From Opitutales bacterium (lineage in GTDB: Bacteria; Verrucomicrobiota; Verrucomicrobiia; Opitutales; JABSRG01): a stretch of DNA of 64,000 nucleotides. The position numbers and the translations under genes were made by a program. The notes below the pieces were generated by a model. The model saw only the letters and a list, made by a program, of their open reading frames with translations. It made no database searches and was not told where the DNA came from. This document shows positions 16,242-25,977 of the stretch, piece after piece. Numbering within the stretch: the stretch's first letter is position 1; every line of letters starts with the position of its first letter. The DNA lies in contig JANQKZ010000019.1 in NCBI GenBank assembly GCA_028280845.1, positions 159,357 through 223,356 of the forward strand, in the 5' to 3' direction.

Positions 16242-17618
16242 ATGGCATCTAACAAACACCCCAATGTGATTGTTTTCCTCACGGATCAACAGCGCCATGA
16301 TACGACCGGCGCAGGAGGCAGCCCGTTGGGGCTCACTCCGAATTTCGACCGCATCGCTCATCAAGGCACGCATTTGACCCACAGCTTTACCTGTCAACCG
16401 GTGTGTGGACCGGCCCGGGCCTGCTTGCAGACAGGAGTGTACGCCACTGAACATGGGGTCTGGCGCAATGGGTTCGAACCGCATCCTCATCTCGACACTC
16501 TAGCTGACCACTTCAATGCTGCCGGCTACCATACCGGTTATATTGGCAAGTGGCATTTGGCAGCAGCCAACCATCATGGACCCGTCCCCAAACACTTGCA
16601 GGGAGGCTACCAGAGCTGGTTGGGAGCCAATATCCTGGAGTTTGTCTCCGATGCTTTCCACACTCGGATGTGGGATGAAAACGACCAGGAACACCGCTTT
16701 CCCGGTTATCGGGTCGATGCGGTGACCGACGCAGCCATCCGTCATGTTCAGCAGCGCAGCGAGCAGGATAATCCCTTCTTTCTTTTTCTATCTCTGCTGG
16801 AGCCCCACCACCAGAACAGCTCCGATTCCTACCCCGCCCCCCCCGGGTATGAGCAGCAGTATCAATCGGCCGATCTCCCACCGGACCTCCGGGTGCCCGG
16901 AGGAACCGCAGTGCAGCATTGGCCGGGGTATTGCGGCATGATCAAACGGATCGATGAAGCCTTTGGTCGTCTCATGGATGCTCTGGCCAGCCTGGGCATC
17001 AAAGACGATACCGTCGTTATGTTCACCTCGGACCATGGGAACCATTTCAAAACCCGCAACCAGGAATACAAACGCTCCTGCCACGACGCCTCCATTCGAG
17101 TACCCACTGCCATCTGTGGTCCCGGCTTCGATGGCGGAGGCGCCATTCGCAATCTGACCAGCTTGATCGATCTTCCCCCCACGCTTCTGGATGCTGCAGG
17201 AATTGAGGTTCCGGACATGATGCAGGGCCGCTCGCTGCTTCCGCTTGTCCGAGATCCTGATCACTCCTGGCCGGATGAGGTATTCGTCCAGATCAGTGAA
17301 AGCCAGACGGGTCGCGCGGTGCGCACCGCGCGTTGGAAGTATTCCGTCAGGGCCCCAGGCACGGATGAAGAAGGCCAGCCCATTTCTCAGCCGTCTTCCG
17401 ACCTCTATATGGACGATTGTCTTTATGACTTGGAAGCGGACCCCTGGGAATTGACCAACCTTGCCGGCTTCACCTCACATACCGAAGTGGTCCGGGTCAT
17501 GCGGGAACGTTTGGTCAAACGCATGCTAGCGGCAGGGGAACTTGAGCCAAAATTTGTCGACGCTCCACCTAATTCACCCTACGAACATGTAGTGACTCCA
17601 GAAGAAGCTTTCCTTTAA
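16242..17618 (+). CDS. Cytosolic S1-type sulfatase
   Basis: A 458-residue sulfatase with no signal peptide: it opens MASNKHPNVIVFLTDQQRHDTT directly with the metal-binding strand (D15). The formylglycine motif is C55-G-P-A-R. Further blocks include GYIGKWHLA, the MFTSDHGNHF metal site and a C-terminal LYDLEADPWELTNLA. It is first in an apparent operon with a sodium-solute symporter (57-bp gap) and a secreted TIM-barrel-like protein. Lack of a signal plus a transporter partner suggests that it desulfates small sulfated sugars after import (inference). A LacI-type operator lies 159 bp upstream. Confidence 0.9.
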   Translation: MASNKHPNVIVFLTDQQRHDTTGAGGSPLGLTPNFDRIAHQGTHLTHSFTCQPVCGPARACLQTGVYATEHGVWRNGFEPHPHLDTLADHFNAAGYHTGYIGKWHLAAANHHGPVPKHLQGGYQSWLGANILEFVSDAFHTRMWDENDQEHRFPGYRVDAVTDAAIRHVQQRSEQDNPFFLFLSLLEPHHQNSSDSYPAPPGYEQQYQSADLPPDLRVPGGTAVQHWPGYCGMIKRIDEAFGRLMDALASLGIKDDTVVMFTSDHGNHFKTRNQEYKRSCHDASIRVPTAICGPGFDGGGAIRNLTSLIDLPPTLLDAAGIEVPDMMQGRSLLPLVRDPDHSWPDEVFVQISESQTGRAVRTARWKYSVRAPGTDEEGQPISQPSSDLYMDDCLYDLEADPWELTNLAGFTSHTEVVRVMRERLVKRMLAAGELEPKFVDAPPNSPYEHVVTPEEAFL

Positions 17619-17675
17619 AGCCCCCACCTCACCCCGCCCCATCCTGAGGTCTCCCCCACGGCCTTCACTCCCGCT

Positions 17676-19373
17676 ATGGGAACCTTTTTATCCTTTCTCT
17701 TTTTCACTGCTCTCGTAGGCGCCATCACCTACTGGCGGACTCACTCCGAGAAATTGGGAAGCCGCAAAGGGTATTTTCTTGCCGGTCGCAGCCTGAATGG
17801 CTGGGTCATCGCGGGCTCGCTCATGCTGACGAACCTGAGCGCAGCCAACATCACCGGAATGACCGCCCAAGTCTATGGAGGCAGCCTGGCTCCCATTGCC
17901 TGGACGGTTACCGTAATCCCGCCCCTCATCCTCTTTGCCGCCGTCATCTTACCCGTTTTCTTGAAAAACGGATACGCCACAATCCCTGAGTTTTTGGAAA
18001 ACCGCTATGGGACCAGTACCCGCCAGATCGTTACCGGCCTCTTCCTCTTTAACTATATCCTCGGCGGCATGCCCGTGGCCCTCTATGGCGGAGCCATCGC
18101 CATCATCCACCTCTTCGACGTCCCCGCCCTGCTCAACCTGAATGAAACCGCCTGCGTCTGGATCATTGTCTGGGCCCTGGGTATCGTCGGCGGCCTCTAT
18201 GCCCTGTTTGGTGGCCTTAAGGGGGTCGCCATTTCCGACACCTTAAATGGGATTGGTCTCCTGATTGGGGGCTTACTCGTTTTCATCTTTGGGGCGATTG
18301 CCATCGGTCAGGGCCACTTCGGCTCCGGTTTGGAAAAGATGTTTACCGAAAACACGGAAAAACTGAATGCTATCGGAGATCAGGCCGACCTCGTCCCCTT
18401 TTCCGTCCTCTTCACCGGCATGCTGGTACACAACCTGTTTTACTGGTGCGCGAATCAATTTATCGTCCAGCGCTGTTTTGGGGCGCGCAGCTTGAAAGAG
18501 GGACAGAAAGGTGTCTTGATTGCTGGCTACTTCAAAATCCTCAATGTCTTTTACATTGCCATCCCCGGCGTAATTGCCTTTCACCTCTTCGGCCCGGGGC
18601 ACTTTGACAATAACGACTGGGCCTACCCCACTCTCGTCCGCGAGGTGATGCCCGGTATCTTTGTCGGCTTTTTTGCTGCCGTCATTTTTGGCGCCGTCCT
18701 GAGTACCTTTAACAGCGTCCTCAACAGCTCTGTTACCCTCTTCGCTCTCGATATCTATAAACCCCTCTGGGGGAAGCAGGCAGACGAGGCCCAGCTGGTC
18801 CGTACCAGCAAGCGGGTGGGGTCCATCCTGGTCATCGTCACCCTCTTTGTCGCCCCTTTGATCATGTATTTTGAGCAGGGCATTTTTCAATACATGGTGA
18901 AGACCGAGATCCTGTTTGGTTCTCCCATCTTCCTGGTCCTCTTCATGGGCTACTTTTCCAAGTCGGGTTCCACCCGGGCAGCCAACATCACCCTGATTTC
19001 CTACCTCGTTTCCCTGGTCCTGTTTCAGCATATCCTGTCGATCCACCTGCACTTCCTCCACATCCTGGCGATCCTGTTCTCCCTGCATGTCGGTCTCTAT
19101 CTTTTACTCTCCAAAGCTTTTCCCCGCGGAGATATTCACCCAACTCAACCCGACACCGGAGGAATCGACCTTCGCCCCTGGCGCTGGTTACCTCATGTGA
19201 GTATCGGGGGCTTGCTCTTTATGCTCCTCACCTATGTCGCGTTCTCCCCGCTGGGTCTGGTCCGGGAATCGATGTCCATCTCCGTGGACTACCTGTTTAT
19301 CGGCGGCGGGCTCCTCATGGCTGCTGGCATCTTTGGGATCCCTACCCTCCTTCGCCTGCGGGGTCGGGCCTGA
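17676..19373 (+). CDS. SSS-family sodium:solute symporter
   Basis: A 565-residue inner-membrane protein with about 13-14 hydrophobic segments. It carries solute:sodium symporter signatures: YFLAGRSLNGWVIAGSLMLTNLSAANITG near the N-terminus, GGLYALFGGLKGVAISDTLNGIG in the core and FFAAVIFGAVLSTFNSVLNSS further on. The family (SGLT-like) couples uptake of sugars, myo-inositol, uronates or similar solutes to Na+. The placement behind a cytosolic sulfatase suggests import of a sulfated sugar or oligosaccharide. The ATG at 17676 gives a hydrophobic first helix with no cleaved signal, normal for the family. The gene appears intact. Confidence 0.9.
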   Translation: MGTFLSFLFFTALVGAITYWRTHSEKLGSRKGYFLAGRSLNGWVIAGSLMLTNLSAANITGMTAQVYGGSLAPIAWTVTVIPPLILFAAVILPVFLKNGYATIPEFLENRYGTSTRQIVTGLFLFNYILGGMPVALYGGAIAIIHLFDVPALLNLNETACVWIIVWALGIVGGLYALFGGLKGVAISDTLNGIGLLIGGLLVFIFGAIAIGQGHFGSGLEKMFTENTEKLNAIGDQADLVPFSVLFTGMLVHNLFYWCANQFIVQRCFGARSLKEGQKGVLIAGYFKILNVFYIAIPGVIAFHLFGPGHFDNNDWAYPTLVREVMPGIFVGFFAAVIFGAVLSTFNSVLNSSVTLFALDIYKPLWGKQADEAQLVRTSKRVGSILVIVTLFVAPLIMYFEQGIFQYMVKTEILFGSPIFLVLFMGYFSKSGSTRAANITLISYLVSLVLFQHILSIHLHFLHILAILFSLHVGLYLLLSKAFPRGDIHPTQPDTGGIDLRPWRWLPHVSIGGLLFMLLTYVAFSPLGLVRESMSISVDYLFIGGGLLMAAGIFGIPTLLRLRGRA

Positions 19374-19442
19374 TCTCCCGGGCGCGCCAACGCGACCCAG
19401 CCTTCTGTTCTCATGCTAATTCAGCCCAATAAATTATCCTCC

Positions 19443-21248
19443 ATGTTTCCCTGGCACCTTCCCATCAGTCTGGTATTTACCTTCTCGGTCACCGCAACCG
19501 CTCTACTGGCAGGACCCCTCCCCGAGGGCGTGCCTCTCCGGGGATGGACCCTCCTCTCCGACGATGAATCCAAAGCCATGAAGGCGATCGAAGCGGCGGC
19601 GGAGTATGACATCAACCACCTCCAGCTCTCCCATAGGATCATCCATGATCTCTACGAAGTAGACGATCCCAAGACCCGGGACCTGGTCAACCGCTTGATC
19701 GATGCCGCTCATGAGGTCGGTATCGAGGAGGTCGTCCTCTGGGACCACGCCTTATATCCACTGGAGTACTACCCGGAAGAATTCCGCACCGGTCCCGGAG
19801 GCCTGATCAATCTCGACAACCCCGAATTCTGGGAGTGGCTCAAGGCGGATTATCGCCGGATGCTGGACCTCGTCCCCAAAACCGATGGCATCATCCTCAC
19901 CTTTATCGAGACGGGGGCCTACGTGGAGGATCAGTATTCCGAAAGCATGTCCACGGAAGCTGAACGGCTTGCCGCCGTGGTCAACGCCGTCGCCGATGTC
20001 GTCATTGGTGAACGCGGCCTCTCCCTCTATGCCCGCACCTTCTCCTACACCCGGGAGGAGTTTGCCAGCGTCCTGGCTGCCGTGTCCCTGTTTGAACGTC
20101 CGGAAGTGCGGCTCATGATGAAGGAGACCCCTCACGACTTTTTCATCTTCCATCCCCCCAATGAATCCATCGGCTCCATCGACCGCCCCACCCTCGTGGA
20201 ATACGATGCCGCCGGTGAATATTTCGGACAGGCCGTGATCGCCCCTACCATGCCTGAACTCGTCCTCAACCGCTGGCGGGCCGTCGGTTCCCGTCCCAAT
20301 GTGATGGGCTACGTGGCCCGGACCGACCGCTATGGACTCACGCAGATCGTGGGCCGGGCCGGGGAGATCAACTTGTGGGCCCTCCACCGCGCCAATCAGG
20401 ATCCGCAGGTCACCGCCGAGCAGATCTACGACGAGTTCATTACCAAACGCTACGGAGCCGAAGCCATCCCTTACCTGAAACCAGCTTTTCGCCGAGCCCT
20501 GGACATTGTTTCCGCCTCCCTCTACACCTTGGGGACAGACAAAGGGAACCGGCACTCCCGGTTAAATTATGATACCCACACGTCAAGCTATGTCCGTCAT
20601 GTATCGGGAAAGTGGATCGAGCCTCCCATCGTCTTTATCCGGCACGGCCTGAACCGGGAGTTCCACTTCTGGCGCGACGTGGTCGATTTCCTCGCACCCG
20701 GCTATATCAAGGACATGGACCTTCCGTATTGGGAGGAAGTCCCGGAGGTGCAGACCTCCGGCTGGATTCGTCCTGGCGATCAGCTGAATGAGGATTACCT
20801 GCGGCTCATCCTTGCCGAAAAGGACTATGGCCTCTCCCAGGCCAAGGCCGCCCTGGCCGACATTGAGCAAGCTAAATCCGTCTTAGCCACCGCAGATTAC
20901 GAAGAGCTTCACGGTCTTTTCGAGCGCACCCTCCTCACCGCCCAGCTGCACCGCGCGGTCGCCGGCGCCTACTTTGGCTTTCGCATCTGGTGCAAGGGAG
21001 AGGATTACCGCAGCGAATTCGTCATCCACACGATCCAGAAAGGCCTGGAAGGCATCCAGGATTTGGCGCCCAAGGTCAGAGACTACCCCGGCCAGGTCCC
21101 CTCCGGCCAATGGAATTGGCGCGCCGACGCCGACCGCGCCATCCGCTACTTACGAGGAATCGCCATCGAGGGCTGGCCCGCCGAGACCAACGGCCACCCC
21201 AACCCCGAGGCCGGCATGCGTTTCCCCTACCAGCAATCAGACGAGTAA
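19443..21248 (+). CDS. Secreted TIM-barrel-like protein, GH67-like in style, function unknown
   Basis: Not confidently recognised. The signal peptide starts MFPWHLPISLVFTFSVTATALLAG at 19443; an in-frame ATG at 19413 would add ten residues. The sequence has alternating strand/helix segments of a (beta/alpha)8 barrel: NHLQLSHRIIHDLYEVDD, GIEEVVLWDHALYPLEYYP, DGIILTFIETGAYVEDQ, LSLYARTFSYTREEF, IFHPPNESIGSIDRP and GYVARTDRYGLTQIVGRAG. The C-terminal 230 residues are helical. The whole is reminiscent of GH67/GH115 alpha-glucuronidase-like architectures. Third in the operon after a sulfatase and symporter; a glycoside hydrolase on uronate-containing glycans is the best guess. It is followed by an inverted repeat that may end transcription. 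Confidence 0.55.
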   Translation: MFPWHLPISLVFTFSVTATALLAGPLPEGVPLRGWTLLSDDESKAMKAIEAAAEYDINHLQLSHRIIHDLYEVDDPKTRDLVNRLIDAAHEVGIEEVVLWDHALYPLEYYPEEFRTGPGGLINLDNPEFWEWLKADYRRMLDLVPKTDGIILTFIETGAYVEDQYSESMSTEAERLAAVVNAVADVVIGERGLSLYARTFSYTREEFASVLAAVSLFERPEVRLMMKETPHDFFIFHPPNESIGSIDRPTLVEYDAAGEYFGQAVIAPTMPELVLNRWRAVGSRPNVMGYVARTDRYGLTQIVGRAGEINLWALHRANQDPQVTAEQIYDEFITKRYGAEAIPYLKPAFRRALDIVSASLYTLGTDKGNRHSRLNYDTHTSSYVRHVSGKWIEPPIVFIRHGLNREFHFWRDVVDFLAPGYIKDMDLPYWEEVPEVQTSGWIRPGDQLNEDYLRLILAEKDYGLSQAKAALADIEQAKSVLATADYEELHGLFERTLLTAQLHRAVAGAYFGFRIWCKGEDYRSEFVIHTIQKGLEGIQDLAPKVRDYPGQVPSGQWNWRADADRAIRYLRGIAIEGWPAETNGHPNPEAGMRFPYQQSDE

Positions 21249-21271
21249 TACCGCTATAATAAAATGCTGAA

Positions 21272-21332
21272 GGAGCGACCTTGCGTCGCGATAGAATAAC
21301 CCAAAGATTTTATCGTGACGCAAGGTCGCTCC
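21272..21332. repeat. Long inverted repeat, REP-pair of a second class, likely bidirectional terminator
   Basis: GGAGCGACCTTGCGTC (21272-21287) is perfectly complementary to GACGCAAGGTCGCTCC (21317-21332), with further CGATA pairing inward. It resembles GGAGCGACCT(T/C)GCGTCGCGA-type REPs and differs from the CCCCTAC class near the RAYT. It sits between two convergent genes. Confidence 0.65.
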
Positions 21333-21355
21333 CACAATCCCACACCTTACCCACA

Positions 21356-22831
21356 TCACCTCAAATCATCCCACCGAATATACTTACCCGTATTGTGGTA
21401 AGACTTGACCGGCTCCTTGGCGGAGGGACCATTCACCAGGGTCTTTTTACCGGAATCATCTTTCGTAAGGGTAAAGGTGTCGTAGATCTCGCCCACCGCA
21501 TCGATGGCTTCGTAGCTCAGGGTTTCCTCATCCAGACGGAATCGTGAAAAGAGGGGCGTATTATCTCCGTGACGCAAGAGCTCAAAAGCTCCCTCTGTCC
21601 ACTCGGAATACCGGTCCCATCCTTCAACTTTAGTCTCCCCGCGTTTCGTTGAGCTCGCCGTGACAATGGTCACCGTCTGAATTTCCTGCTCATCCCCAAT
21701 CGCATAGCGGACGACGTCATCGCCAAACGAGGCACGCTGGTAAGTGTGACGATGGCCCGTGATCACGATGTCGATATCCTGCTTCTCCATCACATCCACC
21801 ATGGCCAACCGCATTTTCTTGTGGCTCGGATGCTCCGTCCCCCCCACGAAGGAATACACCGGGTGGTGCATGGTCACCAGCTTCCACTTCGCATCACTGG
21901 CTTCCAGCTTTTCACTGAGCCAGGCAAGTTGCTCATCAAACACGATCCCCGAAGAATCCAGAACAAAGATGTGCAGGTCCTCACCGTAGCGGACATCATA
22001 AACCGTTTCATGTAACCACTCGGGGAGGGCGGATTCTACGGGAAGGGCAAACTGCGGTCGCCAGATGGGGCTGACCCGTTTCTTTTCCATCATGAAGAGC
22101 TTATCATCTTCTGGATCGTCTTCGATCTTGCTCAGGTTGATGTAATCGTGATTCCCAGACACGGGGATCGAGGGAATCATGAGATGCATGGATCCCACAG
22201 CCTCAAACCACTCCGCCCACTCCTGGTCGTAAAATGCAGTATTCACCAGGTCGCCTCCGTGAATGGCAAAGCGGGCATCCGGGGCCACCTTCCCCGCCAT
22301 ATCGAAGATACGGGTGATATGAGAACGTATCCCCGTTTGGGCATCCCCGAAAAACAGAAACTCAAAGGGCCCGGTCTCCGGCGCGGTTCGAAACTGGCGC
22401 CAGGCACTCCACTTCCCCCGGTTGCCCCGCACCCGATAGGCATACAGGGTGTCCGGTTCCAGCCCGCTAAAGGTAACAGAGTGAAAATGCACCAGGGGCA
22501 GCCCATGGTTTTGGGGAACGGCAATGCGGTTGTCCTGCGTCCCAAAAAAATGGTCCAGCGCCAGGGGTGTCGTCACTGCCTTCCGGGTTGTGGCATTGAG
22601 GTCAAAGCGCGCATCTGAACTCGCCGGGGCAATCTGGGCGATGGCCTCCCCCACCGACATATCCGTTCGCCAGCTCACCGCGAACCCGGTCGTGGGGTCT
22701 CCCGGCAAGGTCGTCACAATCCGGTCTGGCCAGGCCGTAGCCATTTGCCAGGGCGGGATATCCACCCCGGGATGAGCCCGAAGCGCAATGGGCAAAGATA
22801 GAATGAAGAGAAAGAAGCAAGATGGTTTCAT
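21356..22831 (-). CDS. Secreted purple-acid-phosphatase-like metallophosphoesterase
   Basis: The start at 22831 gives MKPSCFFLFILSLPIALRAHPG, a signal peptide. An FN3-like N-terminal domain (RIVTTLPGDPTTGFAVSWRT) precedes a calcineurin-like core with all five blocks intact: FFGDAQTG, HGGDLVN, VSGNHDYIN, TMHHPVYS and TGHRHTYQRA. Purple-acid-phosphatase-like enzymes hydrolyse phosphomonoesters, in some cases inositol phosphates. The gene lies downstream of the TonB-dependent receptor but separated from it by a strong terminator, so it has its own promoter within 22832-22954. The substrate is not determinable. Confidence 0.88.
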   Translation of the reverse strand: MKPSCFFLFILSLPIALRAHPGVDIPPWQMATAWPDRIVTTLPGDPTTGFAVSWRTDMSVGEAIAQIAPASSDARFDLNATTRKAVTTPLALDHFFGTQDNRIAVPQNHGLPLVHFHSVTFSGLEPDTLYAYRVRGNRGKWSAWRQFRTAPETGPFEFLFFGDAQTGIRSHITRIFDMAGKVAPDARFAIHGGDLVNTAFYDQEWAEWFEAVGSMHLMIPSIPVSGNHDYINLSKIEDDPEDDKLFMMEKKRVSPIWRPQFALPVESALPEWLHETVYDVRYGEDLHIFVLDSSGIVFDEQLAWLSEKLEASDAKWKLVTMHHPVYSFVGGTEHPSHKKMRLAMVDVMEKQDIDIVITGHRHTYQRASFGDDVVRYAIGDEQEIQTVTIVTASSTKRGETKVEGWDRYSEWTEGAFELLRHGDNTPLFSRFRLDEETLSYEAIDAVGEIYDTFTLTKDDSGKKTLVNGPSAKEPVKSYHNTGKYIRWDDLR

Positions 22832-22954
22832 TGACGATAACCCGTTGTGTAGTCCGACCTTGGTCGTGGCCAGAAAGTAGAATAGAATAAGCAGATTGCG
22901 GAAAAATTGTTTCTCATCAGGCTGCGACCGAAATCGGAAACTAGGATGTAAATT

Positions 22955-22993
22955 AAAAAAAAGCCGGCCATCACACAAACATGATGGCCGGCT
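22955..22993 (-). terminator. Rho-independent terminator of the TonB-dependent receptor gene
   Basis: On the minus strand AGCCGGCCATCA, an 8-nt loop, TGATGGCCGGCT, then eight T residues. It is a perfect 12-bp stem starting 34 bp after the receptor stop codon. Confidence 0.9.
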
Positions 22994-23026
22994 AACGACT
23001 ACTACATAAAGAGAGAGTTTATTTGA

Positions 23027-25684
23027 TCAGAAGGTATACCCTACACCCAAGGTGTAGATCACCCCTTCAAATTCGAGCTGATCCTGGCGCTCAAGAATAT
23101 CGTAATAGCGATATTGCTGCTCCTCCGTCAGGTTGATCGCGTCGAAGGTGATCTTCAGACCATTGGCGAAGCGATAACGCAGACCAAGATCGAGGCGCCC
23201 GGCACCTTCTGTAAACCGATTGTTGACCCCAGTACCAGATGGCTCCTGGAGGAAATCATCCCGGTAGTTGTAAGCCAGACGAGCTGAGAATCCTTCGTAA
23301 TCATAAAACAGGATTGCGTTGTAAGTGTTTTCCGACGTCCCGGGGAAGGAAAGGGTTAACCCGGAAGCGTCGGTAAACTCGGAGTCGATGTAGGTGTAGT
23401 TGACCATCCCGCCCAAACCGGAGAACGCACCAGGCAGGTTGAAGGTCGACTGAAGGGACACCTCCACTCCGGTGATGGATGCATCCCCTCCGTTCACGAA
23501 GGTGCTCACCGTATATTCCTGAGCGGGGATTCCCAGCTCAGGGAATTCGTAAGTTTCCATGAAGGTGGAGGCCGTGACGAAGTTCTCCACATCCTTGTGG
23601 AAGCCATTCACACTGAACATGCCCTGGCCGGCATCTCCGAAGTAATACTCAAAACCGAGGTCATACTGCCAGGCCATGAAGGGATCCAAGCCGGGATTCC
23701 CAGTTTCGATTTCGGCGTCATCCGCGTCAATCGAGGCCGAAGGGGCCATTTCCCGAATGCGAGGACGGGTCATCGCCTGCGTGATCGCACCTCTGAACAA
23801 GAAGTTCGTGTTCGCCGGAGAAACGACAATGTTAAAGGAAGGCAGGGCCTTGGTGTAATCCGTATTCAGCGGGCTGCTGAAGTCGTCGATCGTCGTATCC
23901 ACGCCACCCGGCGTGTAAAGAATGGAAGTCCGGCCGATTCCGTCGACCTTGGTATTCACCACACGAACACCAAAGTTTCCGCGGACCGAAACGTTATCCG
24001 ACTGGTTGTCGAAATTGGCCATCAGGTAACCGGCCAGGGTCTCTTCCACCACATCGTAGAAGTTGCCATCGTTAAAGGTGATGGGGTTACTCAGCGGATA
24101 TTGATCCAACAGAGAGATGGGGTTCACCACTTGCCATTCCTGCAGGAAACCTTCAGGTCCCTGCCCAAACCCAAAGGGCTCACCCTTACCGAAGGCCCAG
24201 TTGTTGTCTCCATCCGCAAAAGTGATGTCGTCTCCATTAGGTTTTTGCAGCGGTGCGGTTTCGCGGCCCTGTCGACGAACAAACTGGGTATCACTCCAGC
24301 GGACGCCGGCGGCAACCGAGGTGATGAATCCCCATTCCGTCTCGCGGTCGGCATCGAGGGTAAAGACGTTTTCCTCATAGCTGATAATCCGCTTCTGCTG
24401 GGAGAGGTCCTGCAGGGGCATGTCGGAAAGGGCCAAGTCAAAGGTCGGGCTGTCGAGTAGCGGACGACGGAAATCCTGGGTGTAATCATAAGTGGACGCT
24501 CCATCCCGATTTTCCCGGAATCGAGCCCGGGCTTCGAGGAAGTCTTCCGCGCCATCGCTAAAGCTGTACTCCCCGCGAACCGTCCAAGTGCCATTATCCC
24601 ATTCCAGACCACCGCCGATGGTGTTGGAATCCACTTCCGTGTCGCGGAAACGGGTGTCCATTTCCGTCCGGTGACGGGAGAATTCACCGGCGAGAAGGGT
24701 CCCATCGGCACTCGCGGTCCCGGAGGCCAGATCGACCCCATTCCGGTCCCAGGTGAGCTGCAGGCGGGCCCGCTCCTCATCCCGTTGTTCCCGGGTGAAG
24801 TAACTTTTGGTAAAGAACTCCAACTCCGGGTTGATCATCCACTGGAAGTTTACATTGAGGTTCGTCCGTGGGTTGTCCCCGGCCCGGATATCAAAACGGG
24901 AGCGAGCATTAAAAGCTGAGCTTCCCAGTTCTGCCGGAAAGTTACGGAGTTCATCTTCCACCAGGAGAAAGCCGTTGCCTTCAATTTTGTCCACACGCCG
25001 GTCACGGTCTTCATGCGTAATCCCAACCAGGATACCCATCGTGCCGTTATTGAAGGTGTTCCCATAGAGGGCATTCAACTTATACTGTGGATCATCCTTA
25101 TACTTGGACCAGGTATAAGTACCATTGGCCGCCCAGGTCAGGCCGCCAAAGTCGAGGGGGTCTTTTGTATTCAAACGCACAATACCGCCCACTCCACCTT
25201 CAACGTCAGCCGCGGTGGGTGACTTTACCACTTCAATCGAGGAAATAAGGTCGGAAGAAAAGACTGACATCTGCGCGTCCCGCTCCGGAGCATTGTCGTC
25301 TGCTGTCACCATCGAGGACCGACCGTCCAGCTCGACACGGGTGAAGTTCGGGGAAAGGCCACGAACCGAAACTTTCTCCCCTTCACCGTTGGTCCGGGTA
25401 ATGCTTACCCCGGTGATCCGTTGAATGGCTTCCGACACGTTCTGGTCGGGAAACTGTCCCATTTCTTCCGAGTTGATCGTATCGATCACCTGGTTGGCTT
25501 CTCGCTTCTCTTCAATCGATTGCGCCAGGGAACTGCCGAATCCAACCGACACCATGGTCTCCAGCGTTTCAATGTTATCTTCTTCAGAATTCGAGGTTGT
25601 CTGGGCATCTACCACCAGGGTGGATACCAGCGCCATGAGCATTCCGCCCAGCGCGAGTCTAGTGAGGGGCTGTTTTGTTTTCAT
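23027..25684 (-). CDS. TonB-dependent receptor (TIGR01782 / TonB-Xanth-Caul type)
   Basis: An 885-residue outer-membrane receptor. The start at 25684 (MKTKQPLTRLALGGMLMALVSTLVVDAQ) gives a signal peptide. The plug domain has REANQVIDTINSEEMGQFPDQNVSEAIQRITGVSITR and VSVRGLSPNFTRVELDGR, characteristic of the TIGR01782 family used for glycan uptake. The barrel ends in the canonical aromatic residue (LGVGYTF). No SusD-like partner is nearby, as expected for this family. It takes large oligosaccharides into the periplasm using TonB energy; TonB-like genes occur at the right end of the window. TGTAAC operators in the 363-bp spacer with the divergent sulfatase point to LacI-type control. Confidence 0.92.
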   Translation of the reverse strand: MKTKQPLTRLALGGMLMALVSTLVVDAQTTSNSEEDNIETLETMVSVGFGSSLAQSIEEKREANQVIDTINSEEMGQFPDQNVSEAIQRITGVSITRTNGEGEKVSVRGLSPNFTRVELDGRSSMVTADDNAPERDAQMSVFSSDLISSIEVVKSPTAADVEGGVGGIVRLNTKDPLDFGGLTWAANGTYTWSKYKDDPQYKLNALYGNTFNNGTMGILVGITHEDRDRRVDKIEGNGFLLVEDELRNFPAELGSSAFNARSRFDIRAGDNPRTNLNVNFQWMINPELEFFTKSYFTREQRDEERARLQLTWDRNGVDLASGTASADGTLLAGEFSRHRTEMDTRFRDTEVDSNTIGGGLEWDNGTWTVRGEYSFSDGAEDFLEARARFRENRDGASTYDYTQDFRRPLLDSPTFDLALSDMPLQDLSQQKRIISYEENVFTLDADRETEWGFITSVAAGVRWSDTQFVRRQGRETAPLQKPNGDDITFADGDNNWAFGKGEPFGFGQGPEGFLQEWQVVNPISLLDQYPLSNPITFNDGNFYDVVEETLAGYLMANFDNQSDNVSVRGNFGVRVVNTKVDGIGRTSILYTPGGVDTTIDDFSSPLNTDYTKALPSFNIVVSPANTNFLFRGAITQAMTRPRIREMAPSASIDADDAEIETGNPGLDPFMAWQYDLGFEYYFGDAGQGMFSVNGFHKDVENFVTASTFMETYEFPELGIPAQEYTVSTFVNGGDASITGVEVSLQSTFNLPGAFSGLGGMVNYTYIDSEFTDASGLTLSFPGTSENTYNAILFYDYEGFSARLAYNYRDDFLQEPSGTGVNNRFTEGAGRLDLGLRYRFANGLKITFDAINLTEEQQYRYYDILERQDQLEFEGVIYTLGVGYTF

Positions 25685-25804
25685 GAGATGTACCAATTTT
25701 GAGTAGTGGGTCGTTTACCGACTTGGTGATCGGTTTGAGCCGTCAGAAGACGAGTCAGCTTGTGGTTGTAGAGAGATTCAATTTTGGGGCAGAACTATTT
25801 TCCA

Positions 25805-25829
25805 TGTAACTGTTGCGCAGTGTGTTACA
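25805..25829. promoter_or_regulatory. TGTAACTGTTGCG site plus adjacent GTTACA half-site
   Basis: TGTAACTGTTGCG (25805-25817) matches 11 of 13 positions of the palindrome. A further GTTACA half-site follows at 25824-25829. Both lie 120-145 bp upstream of the TonB receptor start. Confidence 0.5.
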
Positions 25830-25934
25830 AAAGCGTGACAGAACATAAGCTTCCACTGAAGTTGGAGATAGGGTCATCGGTGAAATGCGGTATTATGCTG
25901 ACCCCGTCCGGAGTCTTTAGCCAAACCCCGTCCA

Positions 25935-25947
25935 TGAAACCGTTACA
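25935..25947. promoter_or_regulatory. TGAAACCGTTACA operator candidate
   Basis: 12 of 13 positions match TGTAACnGTTACA. It is almost the reverse complement of the site exactly 30 bp downstream, and lies in the spacer between the TonB receptor and the 26048 sulfatase. Confidence 0.6.
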
Positions 25948-25964
25948 TAGGAGATCATAATAAA

Positions 25965-25977
25965 TGTAACCGTTTCA
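25965..25977. promoter_or_regulatory. TGTAACCGTTTCA operator candidate
   Basis: 12 of 13 positions match the palindrome. It lies 70 bp upstream of the cytosolic sulfatase start at 26048, about three helical turns from the 25935 site. Confidence 0.6.

Noticed and set aside
18273..19088. 271-codon minus-strand frame, very acidic/basic
   Set aside because: Antisense of the hydrophobic symporter; the hydrophilic composition is what antisense of TM codons gives.
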